Below, in pieces: positions 26,476 through 36,524 of a stretch of DNA of 64,000 nt. A program made the position numbers and the translations under genes. Under the pieces are notes generated by a model. It made no database searches and had not been told where the DNA came from. It saw nothing but the letters and a program-made list of their open reading frames with translations. The DNA is from Companilactobacillus jidongensis (GTDB lineage: Bacteria; Bacillota; Bacilli; Lactobacillales; Lactobacillaceae), in the NCBI RefSeq assembly GCF_003946575.1, contig NZ_RHOP01000011.1, positions 17,159 through 81,158 of the forward strand, given 5' to 3'. Position 1 is the stretch's first letter. The number at the start of each line of letters is the position of its first letter.

Positions 26476-28134
26476 TTGAGGAAGAAACTAGCTTTCGCAG
26501 CTGCTGTTCTAGTATTTTTTTCTTTAATAGCAGTGGCGTGTTCAAAAACTAGTTCCAGTAGTAATGACGGAAAAGTATTAAGTACCGCACAGATAAAAGA
26601 AAATATTGGTTCTAAGTTGGTTAAAACACGACAGAAATCTCAGTCAGCTTTAACGAAGCAATATCAAAAGGAGGTCGAGAAAAAGTCCAATACATTGGAT
26701 GATCCATATATAAAGGTTAATCCTTATAAGACGTCACCATTGACAGCGTTAGTTGTTTTTCAAACAGATCAAGAGGCTGAAGTGTCCTACACTGTTGTGG
26801 GAGAAAGTGATAGCACAAGTATCACGAATAAAGTAAACGGCGGTTATTCCACAACTCATCAGATTCCGATAGTAGGATTGTATGCTAACAAGACGAACGC
26901 TGTGACGATCAATGTGACCTATAAAGATGGAACAACAGAAACAAAAACGGTTAAGATTAAAACAGGTGCACTTCCTAAGTATATTAAGAATGCAACTATC
27001 ACAGTTAAAAATACCGATAAGGCAAAAATGGATATTGGTGATAATAAGTTAACTATTATTAATAGAACGACTAAGGAACCATTTGCCATCGATGCCGATG
27101 GAAACGTTAGATGGTATTTGACTGAGTATTCTCAACACACGATTGAACAGATTTCTAATGGTCATATGTTGGTATTGACTAAGAGGAATGAGGATTTACA
27201 GGTTTATAATGATTTGATAGAGACAGATGTATTAGGCAGAGTATATAAGGAATACAGCTTTGATTCAAAAACCAAGTCAAATGATTCAGGTAATGCTAAG
27301 GATGAAACAACTGTGATTCATCACGATCTATTAGAATTACCTAACCATGATATTTTGGCAACCGTAAGTGACGGATCTAAATACAAAGAAGATGTCATGG
27401 TTCAAATTTCTCATAAGACTGGTAAAGTAGTAAAAGTTATCGACTTGAAGAAAATCTTGCCTAGTTCTATGTACAAGAGTTACAAGGCAGGATCAGATGA
27501 TAAAGTCGATTGGTTCCATCAAAATGCTGTAGATTATGATAAGTCCGATAATAGTATTATGATTTCTGGACGTAATCAAGATATGATTATGAAATTGGAT
27601 TATAAGACGAATAAAATTATTTGGATTTATAGTGGGAAGAAAAAAGTAACTTGGCCCAAAAAATATCGTGATAAGATTTTGACACCGACCCTAGGAACAA
27701 CTATTACAGGTGGTCAACATGGTCTGTATTTGTTAAAGCACGATGGTGATAGTGAAGATATAATTCTATACGATAATAATATTGATGTTACCAACGGTAA
27801 TAAGAAAACTTCAGGTAAGTATTCTCAAGCAGTTGAGTATAATATCAATACAAAAAACATGACCATAAATCAAACGTGGGCATATGGTAAGAGTCTTGGT
27901 AAAACGAATTTCACAAGTATCATTGGTTTTGCTGAACGTGAATCTAATGGTAATACTTTGATCGACTTTGGATTCAAAGCAAATGGTAAAGAGAGTAATA
28001 TCATTGAAGTAGATTCTGAAGGTAAACAAGTATTCAATGTAACTATGAAAAACGCGTCATCTAAGGCATATGCTTATCGTGCTTATCGAGTTCCATTCTA
28101 TTCTTCTGATTATGTATTTGATATAGATAGTTAG
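26476..28134 (+). CDS. Arylsulfotransferase (ASST)-like lipoprotein
   Basis: 552 aa. Starts at TTG 26476, with AGAGGGAG 8 nt upstream. An N-terminal lipoprotein signal (KKLAFAAAVLVFF, lipobox SLIAVAC, Cys22) anchors it outside the membrane. An Ig-like N-terminal domain (residues about 65-165) precedes a beta-propeller. Conserved ASST-type histidines and arginine are visible: VIHHDLLELP, DWFHQNAVDYD, MISGRNQDMI and TGGQHGLYLL. Family members move sulfate between phenolic compounds. In lactobacilli the donor and acceptor are unknown, so the activity is inferred from family. It ends the SLAP/signalling island, with a strong terminator after it. Confidence 0.8.
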   Translation: MRKKLAFAAAVLVFFSLIAVACSKTSSSSNDGKVLSTAQIKENIGSKLVKTRQKSQSALTKQYQKEVEKKSNTLDDPYIKVNPYKTSPLTALVVFQTDQEAEVSYTVVGESDSTSITNKVNGGYSTTHQIPIVGLYANKTNAVTINVTYKDGTTETKTVKIKTGALPKYIKNATITVKNTDKAKMDIGDNKLTIINRTTKEPFAIDADGNVRWYLTEYSQHTIEQISNGHMLVLTKRNEDLQVYNDLIETDVLGRVYKEYSFDSKTKSNDSGNAKDETTVIHHDLLELPNHDILATVSDGSKYKEDVMVQISHKTGKVVKVIDLKKILPSSMYKSYKAGSDDKVDWFHQNAVDYDKSDNSIMISGRNQDMIMKLDYKTNKIIWIYSGKKKVTWPKKYRDKILTPTLGTTITGGQHGLYLLKHDGDSEDIILYDNNIDVTNGNKKTSGKYSQAVEYNINTKNMTINQTWAYGKSLGKTNFTSIIGFAERESNGNTLIDFGFKANGKESNIIEVDSEGKQVFNVTMKNASSKAYAYRAYRVPFYSSDYVFDIDS

Positions 28135-28139
28135 AATGC

Positions 28140-28180
28140 AAAAAAAGGACCAATTCCGGCGGTGGAATTGGTCCTTTTTG
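28140..28180 (+). terminator. Terminator of the ASST-like gene
   Basis: AAAAAGGACCAATTCC / GGAATTGGTCCTTTTT, a perfect 16-bp stem with loop GGCGGT. The next 150 bp up to the convergent gene hold a small GTAGCAA/TTGCTAC hairpin and no gene. Confidence 0.93.
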
Positions 28181-28333
28181 CTAGAGGCAGATATCTAAAT
28201 ACGGAATACAGCAAGCTGCTTGATTGGGGTAGCAACTTGCTACGACAAAAGTATAACACAACTTATATGCCTGAAAAGTATAAAATTTATCGCCTATGTG
28301 CCATGATATTGTACCAATAGATAAGATAATAAC

Positions 28334-29731
28334 TTAGTTAGAAACCTTAGCGTTAATTAATTTGACCTTTTCTTTTATTTGCTTGTCGAAGGCTTCCATT
28401 CTAAAGTATGGGGCTTGGTAACTCTTTTTGTTAACGGTATTAAGGGCATCTCTCCAATCGGCATAACTGATTGCAACAATTGGGATGTTTTTGTTTTCGA
28501 TATAGTAGCTTTTAAACATTGCATCATTGTGAGTATCTGAAGACCAGATGTAATCGGTATTTTTGTACGACGGAATATAGTAAACAGAACTATTTGCGTT
28601 AGTTTGAAATGCAGCATAGTCGATTGCTATTTCTAATGTTTCTCCGTAGTCTTTTGCCATATAATCATCACGAATTCCAGCGCCGATGAGCGCTAAAGTT
28701 ACGATCGGTAATACAAATTTATGATATTTTTCAAGAACAATATCAAGATTGATTGCTACCAACGTTACTCCAAATGTGAAACTGGCAAAAATACAACGTG
28801 AACCAAATGGTGAAATAATTATAAATGGAATAATTGCAACAATACCGGATAGAATTAATGAAATATTTGTTATTGCCTGTTTTTTATTTTGCAATTTAAT
28901 TGAAATCACAATTGTGACAATTGCCGCAATGAATAAAATTGCTACAATTGTTAAAATTACTTTTAAAGAATAGTAATTCTGGAAATAATTAAATAATGTA
29001 TCTTGATGTGATCCGTTGACGTGACGATAAGCATCAGTGCCAGCTAAAATTTTGATGTAAGCACCGTTGATAAACATCAAAATAGCTCCGAGAAAATTAC
29101 CGCCCATAATTGAATAGATAACTTTGTTGAATGAATTACCGAATCGTTTTCGGAATAATAACCAAACTAAAACAATATTGAAGCAGTTTAATAAAGTAAT
29201 ATGTTCAGCGAAAAACTGTGCGAAAAATGCTGCAAAAAATATTAACATGGTTGATGTGCGGTAATAATGAATTTTTTGGTTGTCCAGGTTCTTAATGACT
29301 AAGTACAGCAGGAACAGTGGGAAAACTACTGAAGGTACGTAATTAGCGAAACCAGAGTGCCAACCCCAAATTTGCTTAAAAATAAGCTTTGGAGCCATCA
29401 GTAGGAAGAAAGCTGAAATTCCTGCTGAAACAAGGCCTAAAGTTTTAGTAGGGGAAATTTCCTCACGGATTTTTTGTATTAAGAAAACAATTAGTGTTGG
29501 AAAAGTTCCATAGGCTAAAAAGGCAATAAATTTGAATTTCATCATCGAAATAATCAGTAGGTCGCCTAAATAACGTCCATCGTAATAAGTGAAGGTACCA
29601 CTTTGAAAATATTGTTTGCCCCAATTACTCCACCAGTTAAGATCATCACCGACCATGGGCATCCAATATCCTATCATTGCGAATATTAAAAATATAATAA
29701 CGTAAAAGCTGAGTTTTGCTGTTCTTCTCAT
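28334..29731 (-). CDS. Polytopic membrane protein, GT-C-like (DUF6056-type)
   Basis: 465 aa with about twelve hydrophobic helices and a short soluble C-terminus. After helix 1 comes PMVGDDLNWWSNWGKQYF, an acidic D-D-x-x-W motif on the outer face that fits GT-C enzymes using lipid-phosphate sugars. I associate it with the DUF6056 group but cannot verify that. The start is ATG 29731 (MRRTAK), with AAAGGAC 5 nt upstream, not the longer frame from 29773. Monocistronic on the minus strand. No neighbouring gene defines a pathway, but three other proteins of this general type occur in the window. Confidence 0.68.
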   Translation of the reverse strand: MRRTAKLSFYVIIFLIFAMIGYWMPMVGDDLNWWSNWGKQYFQSGTFTYYDGRYLGDLLIISMMKFKFIAFLAYGTFPTLIVFLIQKIREEISPTKTLGLVSAGISAFFLLMAPKLIFKQIWGWHSGFANYVPSVVFPLFLLYLVIKNLDNQKIHYYRTSTMLIFFAAFFAQFFAEHITLLNCFNIVLVWLLFRKRFGNSFNKVIYSIMGGNFLGAILMFINGAYIKILAGTDAYRHVNGSHQDTLFNYFQNYYSLKVILTIVAILFIAAIVTIVISIKLQNKKQAITNISLILSGIVAIIPFIIISPFGSRCIFASFTFGVTLVAINLDIVLEKYHKFVLPIVTLALIGAGIRDDYMAKDYGETLEIAIDYAAFQTNANSSVYYIPSYKNTDYIWSSDTHNDAMFKSYYIENKNIPIVAISYADWRDALNTVNKKSYQAPYFRMEAFDKQIKEKVKLINAKVSN

Positions 29732-29850
29732 GGGTTGTCCTTTGGAATTTATTAGTAATAAGAATAATCTCAAATAGCGTTTCAGGCAATGATTATTTTT
29801 AGTATACTAAAATATTATTACTGATTATTACACAGAAGGGTGAAAATACC

Positions 29851-30762
29851 ATGAAGAAAATTGTTGTATTGGGATCCATCAATATTGATACTATTTTGAA
29901 TATTACTCGCTTACCGTTACCAGGTGAAACAATGGCAATGCATGACCGCTCAACAGCTGGAGGTGGCAAGGGAGCTAATCAAGCAATTGCTGCTGTTAGA
30001 GCTGGAGCAGAAACTTCATTCATTGCTAAAATTGGGCAAGATCACGCAGCCGATTTTATGCTAAATACTTTCAAAAAAGACAATTTAGATATTCAGCACG
30101 TGACGATGAACGAAAAAGCAGGAACTGGTAAAGCTTATATACTCTTGGATGATAATGGTCAAAATAGTATTTTGATTTATGGTGGTGCTAATCAGACTAT
30201 TACGATTGAAGATGTCCGTAAAGCAGAGAAGACAATCAAGGCAGCAGATTGTGTTATTTCTGATTTTGAGACGCCTATTTCAGCAACTATTGAGATGTTC
30301 AAAATTGCCAAAGCAAATGGCGTGATAACTATTCTGAATCCAGCTCCGGCAAAATTTGAGATACCTAATGAATTATTGAAATTAACGGATATTATTGCTC
30401 CAAATGAAACAGAGGCAGAAGCAATAACTGGTATAAAGGTGGTTGATGAAGAGTCAATGCAACGTGCTGCTGCCAAGATGCATGAACTTGGTGTACGAAC
30501 GGTCTTGATCACTGTGGGATCGAAAGGTTCGTTCTATTCATGCGCGTCACATGAAAATGGATTTGTCAAGGCGTTCAAGGTAAAAACCGTTGACACTACT
30601 GCTGCTGGAGATACGTTTATTGGTTATTTGGCCGCTAATCTGAAGAGTGATTTGTCCAACTTGGAAAGTACCATGATCATTGCTAGTAAAGCATCTTCGA
30701 TAACAGTTCAAGAACAGGGAGCACAAAATTCTATACCTCATAAAATACAAGTAAATTTGTAA
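29851..30762 (+). CDS. rbsK: Ribokinase, PfkB family
   Basis: 303 aa. Phosphorylates ribose to ribose 5-phosphate with ATP. The N-terminal PfkB signature is AGGGKGANQAIAA. The catalytic region VDTTAAGDTFIGYLA has the anion-hole GD and catalytic Asp near residue 250. NPAPAKF and PNETEAEAITG are also family-typical. No rbsU, rbsD or LacI regulator is next to it, so the uptake partner is elsewhere. Length is normal for bacterial ribokinase. Deoxyribokinase or other PfkB sugars remain possible. Confidence 0.88.
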   Translation: MKKIVVLGSINIDTILNITRLPLPGETMAMHDRSTAGGGKGANQAIAAVRAGAETSFIAKIGQDHAADFMLNTFKKDNLDIQHVTMNEKAGTGKAYILLDDNGQNSILIYGGANQTITIEDVRKAEKTIKAADCVISDFETPISATIEMFKIAKANGVITILNPAPAKFEIPNELLKLTDIIAPNETEAEAITGIKVVDEESMQRAAAKMHELGVRTVLITVGSKGSFYSCASHENGFVKAFKVKTVDTTAAGDTFIGYLAANLKSDLSNLESTMIIASKASSITVQEQGAQNSIPHKIQVNL

Positions 30763-30803
30763 AAAAATATAGTAATTTATTTAAACAGATTTTTCTGAAC
30801 GGT

Positions 30804-30832
30804 TTGAAATGATGACGGATACATGTTAGTAT
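30804..30832 (+). promoter_or_regulatory. Promoter and long leader of the cold-shock gene
   Basis: TTGAAA (30804-30809), 17-nt spacer, TAGTAT (30827-30832) predict a leader of about 110 nt before the ATG at 30948. Long structured leaders are characteristic of cold-shock mRNAs, which they make temperature-responsive. Ribosome site CAGGAGGA is strong. Confidence 0.65.
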
Positions 30833-30947
30833 AAGAGTTGTATTTTTGAATGGTTAATGGTTCGAATGGTTTTATATAATAAAGACTTTCTTCCATAAAG
30901 TACCACGAGATAATGCACAAATATTAGTTATCAGGAGGAACAGTCTG

Positions 30948-31148
30948 ATGGAACATGGAACAGTGAAATGGTTTAATGCAGAAAAGGGTTATGGTTTTAT
31001 TACTCGTCAAGATGGTAGTGATGTATTCGTACATTTCTCAGCCATCCAAGGTGACGGTTATAAGACACTTGAAGAAGGTCAAGCCGTAACATTCGATATC
31101 GAAGATAGCGATCGTGGACCTCAAGCTTCAAACGTTGTTAAAGCATAA
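30948..31148 (+). CDS. csp: Cold-shock protein (CspA/CspB family)
   Basis: 66 aa OB-fold nucleic-acid chaperone. RNP-1 is KGYGFITR and RNP-2 is VFVHFSAI, both complete with their stacking aromatics. The start [12 protein letters not shown] and the C-terminal [10 protein letters not shown] are canonical. It binds single-stranded RNA and DNA and helps translation at low temperature. Transcribed alone with its own promoter, long leader and terminator. Confidence 0.97.
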   Translation: MEHGTVKWFNAEKGYGFITRQDGSDVFVHFSAIQGDGYKTLEEGQAVTFDIEDSDRGPQASNVVKA

Positions 31149-31162
31149 TAACATTTAAAGTC

Positions 31163-31192
31163 AAAAGCCAACTCAAAAGAGTTGGCTTTTTT
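31163..31192 (+). terminator. Terminator of csp
   Basis: AAAAGCCAACTC / GAGTTGGCTTTT with loop AAAA and further T. Confidence 0.93.
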
Positions 31193-31284
31193 AGTGTCCT
31201 TTTTTACACAGAATTTACAATAACTAAACATAAACTTTACATTCGAAGAATATAATCAAGGTTTAAATGTAAGGAGTGTTTTTA

Positions 31285-32487
31285 TTGCTGGGTAACTCAG
31301 AATTGAAGTGGCAGAAGAATTTTCGGATTTTATGGTTTGGCAGCATGGTAACTGAATTAGGCAATGCAATGACATTACCATTTATTGTTCTCTATATTAA
31401 TACATTGGGAAATTTTTCAAGTTCCGAATTAAATACATTAGGTGCGCTTGCTTTTTCACTAACATATTTGTCCAAAGCTATTGTTTCACCATTGTGGGGA
31501 CGATTGGCTGATCAAAAGGGAAGAAAGCTAATGTGTCTAAGAGCTTCTGGTGTCATGACCATTACGATATTTCTCGTGGGGATGTCACCTAATGTATGGT
31601 TCTTACTATTTTTTAGAGTCTTGCAGGGGGCGTTCTCAGGATATATCAATAACGCTAATGCTCTTATGTCTGTCGAAGCACCGGTAGATATGAGGGGACG
31701 AGTGATGAGCAAGTTAGTAACTGGAAGTATAACCGGAACATTGATGGGTCCGTTGCTGGGTGTTATGTTAGCCACTTTTGTTGGATACCGAGGAGCCTTT
31801 TTTATTACAAGTATTTTGATGGCAACGGTTTTTATAACGACATTATTAGGAGTCAAAGAAAATTTTGTTCCTATTACAAAAGAAAAGCTTCAACCATTGA
31901 TTCCGGCAATGAAACAAATTGGTACAGGATTCTTCGTAGCATTGTTCGTTTCATTACTAGCAATTCAAGCTACTACCAACGCCATTACGCCGATGGTAAG
32001 TTTGTTTGTTAAACAACTACTTCCAAATACAGAACACTTAAACTTGATTACCGGATTTGTTTCTGCAGCACCGGGATTTGCGACGATTATGATGTCCGGA
32101 TTGGCTGGTAGAATGATCGATGAATTTGGTGCTAAGAAGAATTTGATGGTGTTTTTGAGTCTAGCAATAGTAACGTTATTTTTGACAAGTTTGATTCAAA
32201 ATGTCTGGCAATTTGCTTCTTTAAGATTTGTATTGGGAATTGCTGATGCTGCTCTGTTACCTGCGATACAGATTTTGACGGTTCAGATGGTTCCACAGTC
32301 AATATTTGGTCGAGTATTTAGTTATAATCAATCTGCTCAATCACTTGGTAGCGTAATTGGTCCAATGATGGCTGCCGGAATCGCTAATGTTAGTAGTTAT
32401 CGAAGTATTTTTGTTTTTACAGGTTTCTTGGAGATAATGGCCTTGTTATGTTGGTTATTTTATTATCGAGGTTTGAAAGATCAATAA
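31285..32487 (+). CDS. MFS multidrug efflux transporter (MdtG/PmrA-like)
   Basis: 400 aa with twelve membrane helices. The loop 2-3 motif PLWGRLADQKGRKLMCLRA is the MFS drug/H+ antiporter signature A, and the loop after helix 8 repeats it (GLAGRMIDEFGAKK). LQGAFSGYINNANALMS with the following GRVMSKLVTGSITGTLMGP corresponds to antiporter motif C, typical of 12-helix drug exporters. The start is TTG 31285, with AAGGAG 8 nt upstream; the frame is open from GTG 31276, which overlaps that ribosome site. Substrate unknown. No linked regulator. Confidence 0.82.
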   Translation: MLGNSELKWQKNFRILWFGSMVTELGNAMTLPFIVLYINTLGNFSSSELNTLGALAFSLTYLSKAIVSPLWGRLADQKGRKLMCLRASGVMTITIFLVGMSPNVWFLLFFRVLQGAFSGYINNANALMSVEAPVDMRGRVMSKLVTGSITGTLMGPLLGVMLATFVGYRGAFFITSILMATVFITTLLGVKENFVPITKEKLQPLIPAMKQIGTGFFVALFVSLLAIQATTNAITPMVSLFVKQLLPNTEHLNLITGFVSAAPGFATIMMSGLAGRMIDEFGAKKNLMVFLSLAIVTLFLTSLIQNVWQFASLRFVLGIADAALLPAIQILTVQMVPQSIFGRVFSYNQSAQSLGSVIGPMMAAGIANVSSYRSIFVFTGFLEIMALLCWLFYYRGLKDQ

Positions 32488-32556
32488 TCATGTTAAGCCT
32501 ACTTTGTTATGTTATTGTCATATTTTTTTGCGTTATATCGGCTATAATAGAGATTA

Positions 32557-33225
32557 ATGACAAAAAAGGATATTAAACAATTGCCGCAAAAGAAGAGATA
32601 TACCAGTCGTCGGACTTCTCGACGCAGAAAAAATAATAGTAATATATCTGTGATCACTTTAGTAATAGTCTTTGCAATTATTTTTGTCGGATTCTTTGGA
32701 TATCGCCGTTATACAGAATATCGAGCAGAGACAAGGACGGTAGAGGTTCAACAAGAACGTAACACTTTTGTTAGCAAATTGGCTCCTTACGCCGTTACTT
32801 TAGGCAAGGAATATGGTGTTTTACCAAGTATTACGATTGCACAGGCCATATTGGAAAGTGATTGGGGCAATAGTACGCTGGCAAAGGATTATAATAATTA
32901 TTATGGTGTTAAGGGTGATAATCCAGATAACACCAAATTATTACAAACAAAAGAGTATACAAATGGTCAATGGGTAACAATTAATGGTCGATTTAGAGTC
33001 TATTCTAACTTTAAAGAATCAATGAAGGATCATGCCGAGTTACTAGTTAATGGTACAACCTGGAATTCCGAACAATACAAACAGGTTATACAATCAAAGG
33101 ATTATATTGACGCCGCTGTGGCACTTCAAACAGATGGTTATGCGACTGATCCCGGATATACAAGTAAAATTATTCGGATTATACAAAAATATAATCTAAA
33201 AAAGTATGATGAGGGTATCAAGTAA
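32557..33225 (+). CDS. Membrane-anchored GH73 N-acetylglucosaminidase
   Basis: 222 aa. A basic N-terminus (RRTSRRRKNN) and a single helix (residues about 29-48) make a type II membrane anchor. The extracellular GH73 domain follows, with AQAILESDWGNSTLAKDYN carrying the catalytic Glu and NNYYGVKG. It cleaves the glycan strand of peptidoglycan for wall turnover or separation. The start is uncertain. ATG 32557 has no ribosome site and lies only 9 nt after a TATAAT (32543-32548). The in-frame TTG at 32581 is preceded by AAAAAAGGA and may be the true start (214 aa). Confidence 0.85.
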   Translation: MTKKDIKQLPQKKRYTSRRTSRRRKNNSNISVITLVIVFAIIFVGFFGYRRYTEYRAETRTVEVQQERNTFVSKLAPYAVTLGKEYGVLPSITIAQAILESDWGNSTLAKDYNNYYGVKGDNPDNTKLLQTKEYTNGQWVTINGRFRVYSNFKESMKDHAELLVNGTTWNSEQYKQVIQSKDYIDAAVALQTDGYATDPGYTSKIIRIIQKYNLKKYDEGIK

Positions 33226-33260
33226 AAATCAAAATATGATAGACTCTAATTATTCTATAA

Positions 33261-33857
<597 letters not shown>

Positions 33858-33873
33858 TTAGGAAGGTGGATTT

Positions 33874-35004
33874 ATGACTTTTATTGCGCCTGGTAAAACC
33901 CTGGGAATAATTGGTGGCGGCAGTGAAACTTATTTGTTCGAATTGGAAGCTAAGCGAATGGGATTTAGAACGATGCTTTTGACGACCGAAGAAGATGACA
34001 TTGCTACACAAGCAGCCGACAATTATTTAGTTGGTGAATTAGAAAACATCGAAAATCTAAGTGAATTGGGCCATAGAAGTGACCTTCTTTTGTATATGGA
34101 TGAAAATTTCAGTAGTAGTCTTTTGGCGCAACTTGAAGCAGAATTCAATGTTGCCCAAGGTTCAGGATTATTGTCCATAGTACAAGACAGGTACATTGAG
34201 CGTACGTTGCTAAATGATCTGAATATTAATGTGCCACCGTTTTTTTCAATCGTAACGACTGACGATATTAAAAAGGCGATAGAGGAGATCGGCTTCCCTT
34301 GTATTATGAAGCCGATTCAAAAGAATCAGACTGCTCTTAGACGTCACGTGTTGTATAACTACAATGACGTTGACCAAGTTACTAGCTTATTGGAAGATGG
34401 AACTTATATCTTGGAGGCTTGGATCGATACCAAGGCAGAATATTCCATTATGGTAAGCAAAAGTAAAGACGGTAAGGTTCATACTTTCCCTATGATCAGA
34501 GAGATTTATGATGGTTCACATTTGATGAGTTCTTATTTGTTTAAGAAGAACAATCCAGATGTTGAAGCGGAGATGCAGAGGGTAGCTTTAAAAATTGCTG
34601 ACAAATTAGATTATGTGGGCATTTTTGGAATTGGATTCTTGGTGTCACAAGCAGATGTTCTATATGTGAAGAGAATTTTTCCAGGTATCAATTATTCAGC
34701 AAATGTTTATCAAGAAGCTACTGGAGTATCACAATTTGAACTGCACATTAGAGCTATTTGTGATTGGCCAATTCCTGAAATATATCCAATGGTGAATGCA
34801 GCAACTTTAAAAATTGTTGAAGGTAATTTACCTCAGAGTTTGGATCTATTGCAAGAAAAGGCACAATGGAAATTCAATTATTACACAGGATTTAAAGCTA
34901 AGAATGAAGCTAATCGGGATGTTGGATATATCTCGATTGTTTCAGACGATGCTGATGAACTAAAGGAAGATATCCTATCAACTAATATTTGGAGAGTAGA
35001 ATAA
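33874..35004 (+). CDS. PurK-like ATP-grasp protein without the catalytic metal ligands
   Basis: 376 aa, aligning end to end with N5-carboxyaminoimidazole ribonucleotide synthase (PurK): GKTLGIIGGGSETYL at the N-terminus, DRYIERTLLNDLNINVPPF, EIGFPCIMKP with the ATP lysine, and SQFELHIRAICDWP. Key PurK elements are missing. The Gly-rich loop (GGYDGKGQ in PurK) is absent after IMKPIQKN. The Mg-binding Glu of AVEFF is Gly in FGIGFLV. The NEIAPRPHNSGH substrate/metal motif is KRIFPGINYSAN (residues 266-277). No purE is present here. It is unlikely to be a normal PurK; a regulatory or altered-substrate role beside xpt and purB is possible. Ribosome site GGAAGGTGG. Confidence 0.8.
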   Translation: MTFIAPGKTLGIIGGGSETYLFELEAKRMGFRTMLLTTEEDDIATQAADNYLVGELENIENLSELGHRSDLLLYMDENFSSSLLAQLEAEFNVAQGSGLLSIVQDRYIERTLLNDLNINVPPFFSIVTTDDIKKAIEEIGFPCIMKPIQKNQTALRRHVLYNYNDVDQVTSLLEDGTYILEAWIDTKAEYSIMVSKSKDGKVHTFPMIREIYDGSHLMSSYLFKKNNPDVEAEMQRVALKIADKLDYVGIFGIGFLVSQADVLYVKRIFPGINYSANVYQEATGVSQFELHIRAICDWPIPEIYPMVNAATLKIVEGNLPQSLDLLQEKAQWKFNYYTGFKAKNEANRDVGYISIVSDDADELKEDILSTNIWRVE

Positions 35005-35007
35005 CTT

Positions 35008-36303
35008 ATGATTGACAGATATGTAACTAAAAAGATGAGCCCCATTTGGACAGACCAAAATAGATTTCAAGCATGGCTAGAAGTCGAAATTGCTGCAACT
35101 GAAGCATGGAGTGAATTAGGTGAAGTTCCTGCCGAAGATGCAAAGTTGATTGCTGAAAATGCTAAGTTCAATGTTGATGAAATTAGAGAAATCGAAAAAG
35201 AAACTAAACATGATGTTGTTGCTTTCACACGTGATGTTTCACGTTATTTAGGACCAGAAAGAAAGTGGGTTCATTTCGGACTCACTTCAACTGATGTTGT
35301 TGATACAGCTTATGGATACTTAATGAAACAAGCAAATGACATTATTCGTGAAGATTTAGATACATTTTTAGAAGTAGTAAAAGAAAAAGCTTTGAAATAC
35401 AAAGATACAGTTATGATCGGCCGTACGCATGGTGTTCATGCTGAGCCAACAACTTTTGGGTTGGTATTGGCTAACTGGTATTCAGAAATCAAACGTGATA
35501 TTGAGCGCTTTGATCACGCGGCTAAGGGTGTTGAAGCTGGTAAGATCAGTGGGGCTGTGGGTAGTTTTGCTAACGTACCGCCACAGGTTGAAGAATTAGT
35601 ATGTAAAAAACTTGGCATTCGTGCTCAAGAAATTTCAACACAAGTTCTTCCACGTGATCTTCATGCCGAATACATTCAAACGATGGCATTGATTGCTACA
35701 TCGATTGAACGTTTTGCGCTCGAAGTAAGACATCTACAGAGAACTGAAGTCCGTGAAGCCGAGGAATACTTTGCTGCAGGACAAAAGGGTTCTTCTGCAA
35801 TGCCTCACAAGCGTAATCCTATCGGTTCAGAGAACGTTACAGGACTTGCACGTGTCATCAGAGGTCACGCATTTACAGCTCTGGAGGACGTTCCTCTGTG
35901 GCATGAACGTGATATCTCGCATAGTTCAGCCGAACGTATCATTATTCCCGATACAACAGAACTATTGGATTATATTTTGACTCGTTTTACAAAAATCACT
36001 AAGGATTTAACAGTATTTCCAGACAAGATGATGGAAGATATGAACTTAACACACGGATTGATCTATTCACAACGTGTCATGCTGAAGTTGGTTGAATCTG
36101 GCCTTAGCCGTGAGCAAGCATATGACATTGTTCAACCTAAGACTGCTGAAGTTTGGGATGAAAAGAAAGACTTCCGTACATTATTGGAAGCTGATAGTCG
36201 TGTGACTGATAAGTTATCAAAGGCTGATATTGATGATGCTTTTGATTATCATTGGCACTTGAAACACGTTGATGAAATTTTTAAACGTGTTGGATTAGAA
36301 TAA
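35008..36303 (+). CDS. purB: Adenylosuccinate lyase
   Basis: 431 aa. Cleaves SAICAR to AICAR and adenylosuccinate to AMP, releasing fumarate. The superfamily signature is [16 protein letters not shown], with the mobile catalytic Ser loop. The general-acid His is in [14 protein letters not shown], and [11 protein letters not shown] and [13 protein letters not shown] complete the site. It starts 3 nt after the purK-like gene, so the two are co-translated. Length is typical of the short bacterial form. A terminator follows at 36315. Confidence 0.96.
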   Translation: MIDRYVTKKMSPIWTDQNRFQAWLEVEIAATEAWSELGEVPAEDAKLIAENAKFNVDEIREIEKETKHDVVAFTRDVSRYLGPERKWVHFGLTSTDVVDTAYGYLMKQANDIIREDLDTFLEVVKEKALKYKDTVMIGRTHGVHAEPTTFGLVLANWYSEIKRDIERFDHAAKGVEAGKISGAVGSFANVPPQVEELVCKKLGIRAQEISTQVLPRDLHAEYIQTMALIATSIERFALEVRHLQRTEVREAEEYFAAGQKGSSAMPHKRNPIGSENVTGLARVIRGHAFTALEDVPLWHERDISHSSAERIIIPDTTELLDYILTRFTKITKDLTVFPDKMMEDMNLTHGLIYSQRVMLKLVESGLSREQAYDIVQPKTAEVWDEKKDFRTLLEADSRVTDKLSKADIDDAFDYHWHLKHVDEIFKRVGLE

Positions 36304-36314
36304 ATATTGTTGAA

Positions 36315-36344
36315 AGATATTTGCTTAGGCAGATGTCTTTTTTT
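36315..36344 (+). terminator. Terminator of the xpt-purB cluster
   Basis: AGATATTTGC pairs with GCAGATGTCT (10 bp including two G-U pairs) around TTAG, then six T. The following 180 bp up to pcrA hold a GTAC-rich patch and no gene. Confidence 0.75.
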
Positions 36345-36524
36345 GCTGGCTACGAATTGTAAATGTACCAGTACGTTGTACCCCTAGAATCCTAGATAAT
36401 GCTCAGGAGTTACCAGCACCTCAACGCGCCCTAATAGTATTATTGTCATTAAAAATTTGCTACAATGTAAAATAGATGTTTTTTGTTAAATGTTGATATA
36501 TTAAGGATTTGAAGGAGTTAGAAA

